DNA of 64,000 bases from Sisyra terminalis. Lineage: Eukaryota > Arthropoda > Insecta > Neuroptera > Sisyridae. The notes below the pieces were generated by a model. That model was not told where the DNA came from. It did no database searches and worked only from the letters and a program-made list of their open reading frames with translations. The translations under genes and the position numbers were made by a program. The stretch spans positions 37,262,001 to 37,326,000 of the forward strand of contig OY292278.1 in the NCBI GenBank assembly GCA_958496175.1, written 5' to 3'. Shown piece by piece: positions 45,054-56,338 of the stretch (positions are counted from its first letter, which is position 1; each line of letters begins with the position of its first letter).

Positions 45054-46522
45054 GTAAGAAACCCAACCGATTTACCCTTCTAACACTAAAACTATTTGAG
45101 CTTTTATAAGAGCTTTCCTTCGTCAGTTTGACCGTCTTTTTGTCAATAAGCTTAAAAAGCTTCTCAAGACTTTTCAATATTATTCAAAAGTTTACTTTAA
45201 AAATTTTTAATAAAAGCTTATATTGATTCAACAGAAATATTCTTGTACTAGTGTTTGGTGTTTTGCATTGCATTCAATTTTGCAAATGAAGATATCTCCA
45301 ATTTATCAAGAAAAAGTCTAGGTAAAAAATTTAATAAGAACCTTATATACTATATGATGAAAGATGGAAAAAAAGCTCAAGAAAATTCAATTTTGATGTA
45401 CTTTTAATGTACAAATCGAAGCGACCCCGCTATAGTATCCAGGAATATTTTTACGTAATAAACGTAAAGTGACACGAATTTCTAGTAAGAACTTTTTGTT
45501 AAAAAGCTTGTTCACACCAAAAAAATTTTTAATGATGTTTTAATTTTTCCATTAATAGATTTAACACAAAAAAAAACAGCTTTATGAATCAATCGAAACA
45601 AAACTAGCAAAGCGCAATATAATTCATACACTGTAATTTAAAAAGTTTCAATTAAGCTTAAGCCTCCACCCGACTTCTGTCTCTCACTTGACTGAACTTT
45701 ACAAGTTTGATTTAACCAACGAGCTTTAATTCCTTATTAAGACAGACACGCAAATAAATTGAAAACTGAACAAACAAGATCTTGAGGAAGGCAAATAAAA
45801 CTTTCGAGTCGAAGCTTCGAAACGAGGAACAATTGAGCTTTCAAGCTAAATCAAAAATCTCAAGCTTTTCAAACATTGCTTGTCTACAGCTTTACCATCT
45901 GGTTTACCATCCGAGCAATGAAAAAAAAAATACCACTTCAAACCACTGATGCTAGAAAATTAGTGTTATGAAAATTTTTCATAATTTACAATTTTACTTG
46001 TAATAATAAATTTTGTGAACGTTGAAGATAAAAGCTCGTGAGTCGGATCTTTGTTTAATTCAAAGAGATTATTATCAGAAGCTTTGCAATGATCTTGTTT
46101 TGTTTTCGGATTGAAGTTCATTTTCGGTTTCAATTAAACTCGAAAGGTTTATCTCATTATCCTTATTATCCTTGTTTTTACTTTTATTTCCAAGTAAAGC
46201 TTAAATAATTTCCAGAAACAACATTTTACTTATATACTCCCTTATTTTTAATTACATTAATGATTTATTGTTTTACTTGTGTTTGATTTTGTTAAATCAC
46301 TTTCAGTAATTTTAACTCGATAGTCAAAGTTGTAAACTTAAATTAAAGCTGCTTTTTTAATAAAAGCTCACATGTTTACTACAACGCAAAGTTTATATTG
46401 TTATCGTTTACTGTCATCAACATCGTTTTGTTTTATTAAGCACAAGAACAAACACAATATAAATTATATCCCACCACCTCCGAGGCACATTAGTTTTCAA
46501 ATCGAAATTTTGAATCGCTCGC

Positions 46523-46567
46523 CCCTTCAAAGCTCGTCCCCTGAAAGCTCGCCTCCTGAAAGCTCAC
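46523..46567. repeat. Three tandem 15-bp units (CTGAAAGCTCG type)
   Basis: CCCTTCAAAGCTCGT, CCCCTGAAAGCTCGC and CTCCTGAAAGCTCAC follow each other without gaps. The AAAGCTC/GAGCTTT heptamer also recurs in other unique parts of the window. The triplication keeps frame on both strands, but I see no supported gene here. Confidence 0.75.
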
Positions 46568-47096
46568 CGTCCCACCGGTTCTTCGGCTGTTCGCAAATTC
46601 GATACACAATGTATTAGCGAATTGTTTGGGTGAAAACTTTCGAACAACATCGAATTCAACCAACTGTGAGGTACCAGCAAACAAGGCGGCATTGAAAAGG
46701 CGTGATTGGGGGCACCGATCCGGGGGCTGAGTGAACGGAAAAGTCAAATTTAAGCAAGTTTGAAACTCTAGACGATTTCCGAGTGATTGTTAAATAAATA
46801 AAATTGTAAATTTTGGGGAAATTGTATCGAAAATTAATCAAAGGAAGTCGAATGTTGAACAGTGATGATTATAGCTTGAAAACCAACCATCATGGGTTTG
46901 AATCTTTAAATGATTTTTGTCGATCAGGATACACGAGCTTTTGTGTAAATAGACCTAATGCACATGGAAATGTTCTGAACTAAAATCAAAACATAATGTA
47001 GCTGTATTTTTTAACTGTACTTGATAATATCTAAGAAATATTCCCTTCAAAATAAAAAAAAATCGTTTTATTTAAAATTCATCAGACAAGATTCCA

Positions 47097-48180
47097 TTAC
47101 CCTATACCGATTAGGCAACAAAATTTCAAAGTGTGAATTTTCCGAAATTTTTTTTTGCCTATCGATGGGAAAACCTTTCGGAGAGGTTTGTGAAAGAAAT
47201 CGTTTCGTTTGTGACAAAATAGATTAGCGGTAATCAATTAATTACGAAAAATTAATTAATTAATCACTAATATAGTAAAATGTTAAGAAAATAAGGTTTT
47301 AAGCAACATACAATAACAAAAATGCGAGAAAATTTAGGAAACAGTTGATTAAAACTTAAACAAACAAAAAAATTTGTTTTCCTCAAATTATATGTTCCCA
47401 AAATTTTCCAAAATATCAAAAATCAAAACTTAAGTAAACACGTTTTTTTCTCAAATTTTTCATCGTTTGTGAAAATCAATTTTTCCAACAAACATTTTTT
47501 GAAATTATATATATCCGAAGTAAAACATTGAGTGTTTTTTGAAATTCAGAAAATATTTTCCACACGCTCTGAATCAGCCAACTTTTCCAAAGTAATAAAA
47601 ATCTTAAGTACAAGGAACAGGCTTTTCACACATAAATTTTCATCGTTTGTGAAAATCATTTTTGTGAAAAACACTTAATGTTCTACTTCGAATATATATG
47701 TAAATTTCAAAAAAAATTTGTTGGAAAAATTGATTTTCACAAACGATGAAAAAATTTTAGAAAAAAGCGTGTTTACTTAAGTTTTGATTTTTGATATTTT
47801 GGAAAACTTTGGGAAAATATAATTTGAGGAAAAAAAATTATTTCATAGTTGCCTTGTTTTTCCATTTTTTTTCGAAGGGGGGAAGGTTCTGCTTAGTTTT
47901 CTCTAACTTTTTTTTTATTTTCAGTTTTAATCAACCGTTTTCTAAATTTCCTCGAATTTTTGTTATTGTATGTTGCTTAAAACTTTATTTTCTTAACATT
48001 TTACTATATCAGTGACTAATTAATTAATTTTTCGTAATTAATTAATTACCGTTAAACTATTTTGTCACAAACGAAACGATTTCACTCACAAATCTCTCCA
48101 AACAATTTCCCATCGATTGGGAAAAAAAAATTTCGGAAAATTCACACTTTAAAATTTTGTTGGCTAATCGGTTAGGGTGA
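47097..48180. mobile_element. Large foldback element inside the receptor intron
   Basis: The arms are about 450-520 bp. The left begins ACCCTATACCGATTAGGC (47099) and the right ends GGCTAATCGGTTAGGGT (48178). Paired inner blocks include TTAATTAATTTTTCGTAATT, ATGTTGCTTAAAAC and TTTTTCATCGTTTGTGAAAA with their inverses. The core of about 110 bp is unpaired. The pre-mRNA would fold into a very long hairpin between the TM6 and TM7 exons. No coding. Confidence 0.75.
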
Positions 48181-48189
48181 TTCCATTGA

Positions 48190-49005
48190 TCCGGCACTAA
48201 AATGACGTCATAGTAAACAAACTTAATCTTCAAAACCTCCCACACGGACGTTTTACTATGAGATATGCATTTAAATATAAATAATATGATCAAATTAGAT
48301 TTTTTGCTGTCTTTAAACAGTTGTACTATTTATACCAGTGGTTACCAACTCAGAAGCCCTCAAGAGCACATTCAAGGATACTGATCGGACGACGGGTACC
48401 ATTTATTTTTAAAGGTATTATTTACAGTTGGACACAACTAATAATACATGTAAGCAATGCATAAAAAATATTTAGTTCCAAAAATGAAATAGAAAAATTC
48501 TGGTAAATGGATTGAATTGGGAGAACTCATTACTAGAGAACGTTATTACAGGAACGGTGACAAACTAAACTTCTCCTTGAAGATGGATTTCAATAAGCAA
48601 AATTATTACGATGTATTTATTTTCATTTATATGAATGAAATGATTTTTTTATATCTTGGCTTCAATACATAGACTGTGACGTCACTGTAGACCCATAAGC
48701 GCACTTCCGACTCTAATTTGGTCATTCATATTAAAACTTTTCTACCAAATTATAATTTTTAATATAATTTGTGTTAAAAGACTCAGTAGTGAATTGATTA
48801 ATGAAAAGCTTAGTTTTTACATACCCTAAACACAATTAACCCCTATCGCTTAGAGAAAGTATATAGAATAATTTTTGGGGTATAAAAATGTTTTCCTTGG
48901 CGGAAAATGAGAAAAACTTTGTAAGTTATTATTGTTTTTTTGACAATCTCTCAATGGTCTGTTTATATCTCGGGTTCAATAAATGGACTGTGACGTCACA
49001 TAAGA
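48190..49005. repeat. Direct repeats carrying TGACGTCA palindromes
   Basis: Two direct copies of TTCAATA-CAT/AAT-AGACTGTGACGTCAC (about 48661-48685 and 48975-48999) lie 314 bp apart, with a third TGACGTCA at 48203-48210. The same octamer bounds the TIR element at 32970-33362. They are likely mobile-element ends, but each is also a perfect CRE. Confidence 0.5.
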
Positions 49006-49167
49006 ACCAACGGTTTTTCAGAACTGTAAATTGGATTTCCTCTCTTAATTAATGTTCTTTATCGATTAATAGTATTAAAAATGTGCATTTGGTCTATTCA
49101 AATAGGAAAAACTAAAACTTGTTGAATTGAAACTAATAGTATACAGTAAATGTTTTTCTATTTTTAG

Positions 49168-49621
49168 GTACGTAATTACGACGCTGTGTGGTGAAACCAT
49201 CTGCTACTGTCCACCAGTTGTGGTCACCGCAGTATTCTGGGTGGGTTACTTCAACAGCGCCCTGAATCCCTTGATCTACGCCTACTTTAATCGTGAATTT
49301 CGGATCGCATTCCAGAAAACGTTACAATCGTGTTGTTCTGTGTTGGTTACATCAAATCGATGCGTGATTTTTTGTGGGGGTGCCGGTCGACGGGGTGAAA
49401 GAGGTGTTGGAATGTCCCGGGACTCAAATGGAGGACCATCAAATCGTCGCAACGGTGATTATGTGCACAGTAATGCCAGTTCGGAAGTGCATATGAATAA
49501 TCACTTACGTGTGGATATTTCCCCAATGTCTGTGGCACCGCATTATCAACAACAATTTGGTGGATCAAGACCGATATCGGAGGGTGATGTACAAGTGAGG
49601 ACACAAGATGATGTGATTTAA
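49168..49621 (+). CDS. Beta-adrenergic-like octopamine receptor, last coding exon (TM7, helix 8, tail)
   Basis: The first base completes Trp; the protein then continues [16 protein letters not shown] (extracellular loop 3), [20 protein letters not shown] (TM7 with the NPxxY motif at NPLIY) and [16 protein letters not shown] (helix 8), then SCC, a likely palmitoylation site. The tail of about 90 residues is Gly/Ser/Asn-rich and ends DDVI before TAA at 49619-49621. The [20 protein letters not shown] block is strongly conserved in octopamine beta receptors and related amine receptors. NASSEVHM in the tail resembles the tail of Octbeta2R as I remember it, which is the only reason to favour that subtype. 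Loop 3 has three cysteines, which may form the usual extra disulfide. The exon is intact, with no frameshift or stop. Confidence 0.9.
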
Positions 49622-50330
49622 AAGAAAATGACTTAAGATATTAGGTGATTTCTAGTCGACGATATTTTAGGTAGGTTGAAGATAAACACCAATTGTTTGA
49701 ATTTTGGTTTGATTAAGTGAAACTTCTTTGGGTTTTGGGAAAAAATTGGAGACATCTACCATCTAAAGGTGTAACTTTATAGTAAGAAAATAATCAAATT
49801 GAGGAATCTCGCCTAGAGATCAATCGTATTCTGAACATAAAGCTCAAGAAGATGATCCAACTGGTAAAATACTATAAAAAAAGGATTATTTCTTATACTT
49901 TCTCTCCAATGATTGTTTAACATACTATATCTGTCCCTTAATGGCGTTTGAGAGAAATTTTTTTTTTTTGATATTTCAATTTTATTTTTACTTTGCATTT
50001 ATGCAACCCACGCGGACAAAGCCATATACGCTCAATTGAAAGTCTATCTCCCTCACTGCACTGTTTTTATCATACTTTTCTCTCTTTTTGGGGAATCATA
50101 TATCTCTTTCTTCTTTTTCTTCAGATACCATATTCAGTTTTTATTGTGGCATAATAACTGATTAGAAAAAAAAAATTACCTCGATTCCACGAAAATATTT
50201 TAATGCTCTAAAATTTTAGAGTGATTTCGATCCTTTTTTAACCTCCTTTTTGCGAAAATCAAATAAATTAATTTAACTTAACAAAAAGGATAAAAAACAA
50301 GTGAATAAAACATAACATTTGAGAAACAGA
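49622..50330 (+). other. 3' untranslated region of the octopamine receptor gene (end not fixed)
   Basis: This follows the receptor stop codon. The first AATAAA signals are at 50262-50267 and 50304-50309, so polyadenylation near 50290-50330 is possible. No further exon is seen. A 61-codon open frame on the minus strand is not supported as a gene. Confidence 0.45.
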
Positions 50331-51142
50331 AAACAAGATTTGTTTAATTCGATTTTAATAAATTTCGACGTTAAAAAATATATATCCTAATAAAATTTTC
50401 CTTTGAAACAAATTCTATTAATTTGTTTTTCCTTACTTGTTCTGTCTATCTCATTTTTCCCCAGTTTTTCTTCTTCACCTTCTTACACTTTAACATTAAT
50501 TTTCCGAAGATATTTTTAAGTTTATCAAAGAAAAACGGTCTCAACGTACATCGCATCGTCACTCGTTTTCCGTCGTTATTTTCTTTTGCGATCATCACCG
50601 CAAATTTTCATGGCGTCGAATTTCCCCATTTCCGTCGATTTTGCTACGATCTTATTTTTTTTAATACAATTTTTGTGTCCTGTTATAATATACCGACATT
50701 CGCATCGATGGGAAAGAAGAGAAGGTTTTATCATTTACGTTAAAAAATCAATTATTTATAAAGCTGGAAAATTGAATCTAGACGACATTAATGGCATTAA
50801 ATTATACGCTTTACCTTCCTTTTTGTTGGTAAAAAGACGCAATTGCGGATTTTCCGATCGGTAGGGTGAAAGTGGGGAGCAAAAATTATTAGAGGAAAAA
50901 AATTTAATCGAAGAAAATAGGAAAACAAGAGTGAACCAAAAAAATCAATTGAGTTGATTATTTTTCGTATGGTAAACAAGAAATTTTTTGTTAGTCGCTG
51001 GAAAAAAAATTTGTTTACTATTATAAATAGTTGTAGTTCTTTTTTTTGACGTTAATGCGCAAAACATTGCCTGCATCTCAAATTTTATGTTTCTAGAACC
51101 CTTTTTTCTGTTCGGTTCACTAGAATGAGGTCCGGAGAGCTT
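50331..51142. other. Unassigned DNA downstream of the receptor gene
   Basis: Overlapping open frames at 50423-50864 lack motifs; they arise in a moderately GC-rich stretch. No RNA gene or repeat was recognised. Confidence 0.4.
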
Positions 51143-51430
51143 TTAAACTGCAATCTTACGCTGATTATACTCATAGATCCTTTTTTCACCTTTAGTACCC
51201 CGAAAAGATATTTTAGCTGCTTCAGTTCTTGAATCGATAGCTCCCAGCTCTTTTAGCTGCCATATAAACAGAGTACTGCATTCCAATAGCATACGGGAAT
51301 CAGCTCCATCCACTGTCTGGAAAAATTTACATATTGGAAAGTCTAACAGTACCCCAGTAGTATGAAGATGCATCCTCATGCGAAAGTGATCAGTAATGAG
51401 GTCTGTAACCACTTATTTACTGTTTTACTC
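51143..51430 (-). pseudogene. LINE C-terminal zinc-knuckle fragment
   Basis: The minus-strand open frame reads LITDHFRMRMHLHTTGVL, then FPICKFFQTVDGADSRMLLECSTL with line-typical spacing: Cys-x2-Cys, E/D-x2-T/S-x2-H/R-x-L-L-E-C. The second Cys is now Phe and the His is Arg, so the knuckle is damaged. It resembles the tail at 19.4 and 43.9 kb, but the clade cannot be fixed. The RNase H and RT parts are absent. Confidence 0.6.
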
Positions 51431-51547
51431 TGTGGAGTGGCTTCACAAGAAACAATGAAAATAATAAAACCAATCTTTGGTGTTTTTCTAATTGCCAATT
51501 TTGTGATCCCAAACACTGGTTCTGGACCTAAGGTAATATAAAAGAAG

Positions 51548-51736
51548 GTATTCCAATCTTGTAATGCATGATGAGTAATATGCCATAGTGTAGCACCGCC
51601 ACAAGTATGTCTAAAGTTCTAACTAATCGAAACAATGTACTTTAATGCTAATTATCAAAGTTAGTACTCTAGAAACACTTGTGGTGGTGCCACATCTTGA
51701 CACATTACCCATCATGCATTGCCGGATGGAATACCT
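51548..51736. mobile_element. MITE related to the mariner-like element at 31 kb
   Basis: The arms 51548-51624 and 51660-51736 are inverse copies (GGTATTCCA ends; inner GTGGTGGTGCCACATCTTG) with a 35-base loop. The arm matches 31771-31812 next to the transposase pseudogene, so it probably moved with that enzyme. Confidence 0.7.
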
Positions 51737-52570
51737 TATTTTATTTTATCTTTTCTGGGCCAACTAACGGTGTCACTACCACTAGGTGAACTTCTATATA
51801 GAATCTAGGAAACAAGTTATTTTTGCTTACAAAATTGAATCTCACTTTATAGGGGTTGAAGAATGAAAGCATGGAGTATAAATGACAGAAGAACGAACGT
51901 TGTATTGCAAAGTTGTTTACGAAATAATGGTACAGTGCAGAGGACTCTAGTTTCAGTGTTACACTGAGTTACACTGAGAGTATATGCACTAATAACGTTT
52001 TCTTATAATTCATAAACTAAATTAATAGCTTTATAGGTAAAAATAGGTATTTTGTAATATGTTCTATAAATACATCGTCAGCAGCAATGGAGAAAATTCA
52101 ATTATAATGAATTTATGTTTAAAGTACGAATAACAGGAATGTAACATTTTAACCGCTTTGGGTTCAGTGTTTTGAATAATAATAGAAAAACAAAAACCCA
52201 TAATCACAGCGATTCAGTTTGGAGTGCTCATATTGTATATAACCAATGTTTTCTTCATGGTTCAGCAATTTACCTAAAATTTCGGAGATTCTATCTCTGT
52301 CTACCCACCTGGATCATGCGTTTCATAACGACATCCATTTCGATCGAGTTCGGTGAACTGAAATGATAGTTGGAGAGAGAAAGAATCCCCGAATCGATTA
52401 TGAGGTCAAAAAATAGTTAAACATGAATCATCTATACTTCATCTCTGTGACAACAATGCAATACGCTAAGTATCTCCTCGACAATACACCGTTAATGGCC
52501 GAAAAAATAATTAAGACCATGCGAATTTTTGAGGACGTGAAAACAAACAAATTGCCTATCACTTTCGCTC
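51737..52570. other. Unassigned DNA
   Basis: No gene was recognised; short open frames at 52172-52366 and from 52423 have no motif. Confidence 0.4.
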
Positions 52571-52778
52571 TTACTCTTTCGATATTTATCCTTACCACTT
52601 TCGTTATTTGTTCTTCGGGAGTGAGAGCTACAGATTTCTTGATTTTTTTATTATTGGGTTGCAAATCCTAGCTCTTATTCTTACGTTATTTATCGTTACC
52701 ACCTTCGTTATTTGTTCTTCGGAAGTAAGGGTTGTAATTTTCTTGATTTTTCTGTTATTTGGTTGCAAATCCTAGCTC
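52571..52778. repeat. Tandem duplication, period 104 bp
   Basis: Two units (52571-52674 and 52675-52778) share TCGTTATTTGTTCTTCGG and GGTTGCAAATCCTAGCTC. Point changes separate them, so the event is not recent. Confidence 0.75.
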
Positions 52779-54201
52779 AAACACCAAATTTTAGTATTCT
52801 AGAAGTTCAGGAAATACCCTTTAGGTTTTGATCAAATGAGTGACCAAATCGAGTTATTTCAGGTGTTAATAAATTCTAAAGTATACAAGTTAAACAAATG
52901 AAACTTAGATCATTCAATAAGCTTGGCAATATCACTATATTCAAAAAATTTGAGTTCCCTAGTATTATTAAAATCGAAACTTTGGAGGTCTGTAAATACG
53001 TGGAATTATTCAATCAGACTTTATTTTATAGTCAAGGCTTAAATAAAATTTACAATAAAAGAAATTCAAAAAGAGCTGATTTCTATAGGCTTTTATATCG
53101 AAAAACTTTTCATGGAAAATTCATAATTTTCTTGTTACATTCCTTTGACGAAAATCTGTAGCCGTTTTCTTTATACATTAAAGCCTTGAAATATGTTTTT
53201 TTGTATAGCTACTTACATTTCACTCGCCTCCACTCATAAATTTCAAATAAATTCGTTGGTAAATGTCGATGTGATACGTTTTCCAGTTTAAATCATTCGA
53301 GCCTTGAACCGTATCCGCTTCTTTGATTTATTTTTATTGGCCCAACCAAATTTGAGCACGTAGGTGTGATAAAACTGTGATAGAACATTGATGGGAAACC
53401 AGAAAAATTCCTCGGCATCACCACCCCACCCATTAATAAGGATCGTTTCCGGACGAAATATCCTCAAAAGTCACGCAATGAAATAACTCCATTTGTAAAT
53501 CGAAAGGTGCGGAAAAAACAGGAAAAATCCAGGACAAACCACTGCGAGGGTTTCCCCCCGTTGAAAACGTTAAAAACTACTTGAGAGCTTTTTGTGTGCT
53601 AAGCTCCGTTTTAAGGTTGTTCAAACTTTTATCGAATGAAACAACCGGTTTGTTGTCAACATTGTCGCCGTTAATGGAGCACAGTTTGGTTTTTATTTTA
53701 TCTTTTTTCCTGATGATAGTTTGTGGTTGAATCGAGTTTTTCACTCCCAGTTTACCACTTGCATCCCTCGTTTCGAAAGCACTGATTTTCACATTGCGGA
53801 AAATGTCTGTTAACTTTCAACGTTTAAATGCACCGACCGACATACCTCTGCCTACATATAGTATTTTATAAACGCAATCGAGATTGAGTTTTGTGGGATA
53901 AAACTGCTTTTTCAGTGCAAAAAGAAAACAAAACGAAATTAATAATGGAACGTGGATTTGTATCGATTTTGCATGTACCAACTATGCACTTGCACATGTA
54001 AATATTATTCTCGCTGAGCTTTCGTTTGATTTTGGTTTATTGTAAATGAGCCGAGTAATATATGGAAAAACGTTCCCAGTTAAACGTTAACGGTAATTTA
54101 TACTCTTTTTTTGGATTTCCACCAAAAATAAAATCTATAAAATACTCCACGATAACCAGAAAAAAAGGATATGAATATAAAAAAGCTCTATTGAAAGCTT
54201 T
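52779..54201. other. Unassigned DNA with a unique GC-richer patch at 53330-53830
   Basis: The patch holds short open frames without motifs. No splice-bounded exon could be supported; it may be regulatory. Confidence 0.35.
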
Positions 54202-54350
54202 TACTGGTAACCGAGTGGTCTTGGTAGTTGTTTCAAAACTGATAGGTTTTGAGTTCGATCCTTGTATCGAACAATTTTTTATGTTTCCCGAAATATGATT
54301 TCTTATTATCCCTAAAGTCACTAAAAGCTTCAGCAGTTATAAAACGACGA
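54202..54350 (+). repeat. tRNA-derived SINE
   Basis: TTACTGGTAACCGAGTGGTC at the head, box B GAGTTCGATCC, tail AGCAGTTATAAAACGACGA. The middle is more diverged than in other copies. Confidence 0.85.
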
Positions 54351-54596
54351 TTAATAACATCAACAAAAACAAGAAAGTTATTATTTACTCCTATTTTTTG
54401 CTTCTAATTGCGATGGAAATAAATACAATGGCTAGTTACTTAATACAAATCTTCAGAGGACTAGGATCAAAATAAACAGTTAAAACTAGATTTTTATTCG
54501 CGACGGTTCGGCCCTTTATTGAGGCTTCTTCAGGCGTTCATAGGAAGGCTCAGTAAAGGGCCAAAACGTCGCGAATAAAATTTTAGTTTTTACTAC

Positions 54597-55082
54597 ACCT
54601 GTATTTGTAGTCACACCTGTCCCTGGAAAGTAAGCTAATGATCTATAAAGCTGTCCTAAAACTGGTCTGGACGTACGGAATCCAACTTTGGGGAACTGCC
54701 AGCAGCTCAAATATTGAAATAATGCAGAGGTTTCAGTCTAAAACACTGCGTCTTATCGTTGATGCTCCGTGGTATGTCACGAATTTCGGCATCCATAAAG
54801 ATCAAGGCATTGCGATTGTTAAGGAAGATGCATCCAGATTCAGCGCCAAATACCTTGGGCGCTTAAATGATCACTCGAGCCACCTGGCTATGAATCTTCT
54901 GGATAATAGCGAGGAGACTATTAGACTGAAGCGCCTGACATTCCTGGAGCTTCCCTACAGGTGGTGAAGTATAGGGCACCCCAATAGGGGTGCCCTGTCG
55001 TCTCGTCCATGCGTTCAACAGATTCACTTATTGTCCTGGAACAGATTGCGAAACATTACAAATGAATATAAAAAAAAAAAAA
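54597..55082 (+). pseudogene. Jockey-type LINE, 5'-truncated 3' end inserted in the foldback
   Basis: The frame from about 54611 to 54967 encodes the C-terminal end of a Jockey-clade reverse-transcriptase protein: LMIYKAVLKLVWTYGIQLWG, SSNIEIMQRFQSKTLRLI, APWYVTN, KEDASRFSAKYLGRL and LAMNLLDNS, ending at TGA 54965-54967. The frame is intact, so the insertion is young. A short 3' UTR has a perfect hairpin at 54973-54996, then about 70 bases and a poly-A run at 55068-55081. This is a typical 5'-truncated target-primed insertion. Its site is the right arm of the foldback, which must therefore be older. Confidence 0.8.
54973..54996 (+). other. Perfect stem-loop in the LINE 3' UTR
   Basis: AGGGCACCCC, loop AATA, GGGGTGCCCT: a 10-bp GC-rich stem six bases after the LINE stop codon. 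Some LINEs need a 3' stem-loop that their RT recognises; this is a candidate for that role. Confidence 0.6.
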
Positions 55083-55118
55083 CTTATTTTGATCCTAGTC
55101 CTCTGAAAGATTTGCATT

Positions 55119-55689
55119 AATTTATTATCACCAAGGATCTGAAATTTTACCACAATGGCTAGTTTTGAAATATAGATTTGAAGTCAAAAATCCAAATGAT
55201 ATTGCTTAGAAAATAAGGGTAGAAAAAAATATTTTTCAAAATTTTGATTTCAATTATTTTCTCACTCATTTCTTTCCATTCTATCAATTATTCTCTGCAA
55301 AAAAAAGCATGAAAAATTTATTTCTATATTACACTGTACTTTTTCGAAAGTTATTCCTTAAATCCATTTTCCAAATTTTTTTTTTTTTATTAAAATTGTG
55401 TTTATATTTTACTTTTCAATATATTTTTTAAATTAATCATGAATCAACACACAACTACATAAATCTACAGTAATTACGGATTCTACTGGAGCACTTATCG
55501 TAAAAATTTTTGAATAGAAACAAGTGAAATTTTTTAAATTTATATTAAATTTTATTTTTCAACAAACAAATTTTTTATAACTCATTTTGTAATGAACCAA
55601 TGGTCGTAGACCTAGAGCAAATATGGATTAGTCTGAAAAATTTAAAGAGTAATTTTTTGATTTATAGTTCAATAGAAAAAAAATCAGCC
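55119..55689. other. Unassigned AT-rich DNA
   Basis: Nothing recognised. Confidence 0.45.
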
Positions 55690-55826
55690 TCCTGGTGGCC
55701 GAGTGGTCAAGGTGACCGCTCCAAAAGTGGTAGATGTTGGGTTCTATTTTCGAATCGCGCAAATTTACGGTATTTTCTCGATTACGGATTTTTAGTAACT
55801 CTAGAGTCGCTAAAGATCTTAATAGG
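55690..55826 (+). repeat. tRNA-derived SINE
   Basis: CCTGGTGGCCGAGTGGTCAA head, altered box B GGGTTCTATTTTCG, then CTCGATTACGG and CTCTAGAGTCGCTAAAG. The tail is cut short. Confidence 0.85.
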
Positions 55827-56209
55827 ATTCTTAATACTTCTTCGTTTGTTATTCTGTCCAAGTATCATATTTCATGGAGGCTTGATTTTTTTTCTGAATG
55901 GTTTGATTTATAGTAGTAACTTTCTTACCATACATAAACGAGGAAAATCTTGCATTTTATTATTCGTGGAGCTATCTACTTGCGAAGAATTTCCTCTTAT
56001 TTAGAAGAGCAGTTCTTGCTAATTTGATTATAGATCGAAGATCTATTATCAATAATAACATTGACCAAAAATCCCTATTTTTGGTCAATGTTATTTGAAT
56101 TTTTGAATTTGTAGACTCTTCCTTTAACTTGGCTGTTTATTATCCGTTTGACTCGGTAAATACCATTAGTTAACCGATTTAAAGGGTAAAATATAATATT
56201 GGATGGTAC
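55827..56209. other. Unassigned DNA
   Basis: A hairpin of AATAACATTGACCAAAAAT with its inverse lies at about 56055-56095. Nothing else recognised. Confidence 0.4.
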
Positions 56210-56338
56210 CTACTGGCGGAGTGATCTAAATAACCGCTCCAAAACTGTTAGATTTTGGGTTTGATCCTTGTATCGAGCAAATTTTCGATATTTCTCGATT
56301 ACGGGTTTTTATTAACCCTAGAGTGGTTAAAAACCTAT
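56210..56338 (+). repeat. tRNA-derived SINE
   Basis: CTACTGGCGGAGTGATCTAA head, box B GGGTTTGATCC, ATCGAGCAAATTTTCGATAT and CCCTAGAGTGGTTAAA. Confidence 0.85.

Larger units (their letters stand above)
45054..49167 (+). other. Phase-2 intron of the octopamine receptor gene
   Basis: Bounded by GTAAGA at 45054 and TTTTTAG at 49161-49167, and placed between TM6 and extracellular loop 3. It holds a GC-richer unique patch with a 15-bp triplication (46480-46760), a 1.1 kb inverted repeat (47097-48180) and TGACGTCA-bearing direct repeats (48203-48998). Open frames inside it have no family motif. Confidence 0.85.
54443..55118. mobile_element. Foldback element with hammerhead-like arms, interrupted by a LINE
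   Basis: The left arm is 54443-54540. The right arm is split into 54541-54596 and 55083-55118 by the LINE fragment; removing the LINE rejoins it as ...TTTTTACTA + CTTATTTTGATCCTAG, matching the inverse of the left arm. The left box on the minus strand reads CTGAAGA, GCC/GGC, GAACC, GTC with CGC/GCG as helix I. The right box has lost CTGAAGA and reads CCAAAAC, GTC. TCAGAGGACTAGGATCAAAA ends are shared with 17502-17610. Confidence 0.7.
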
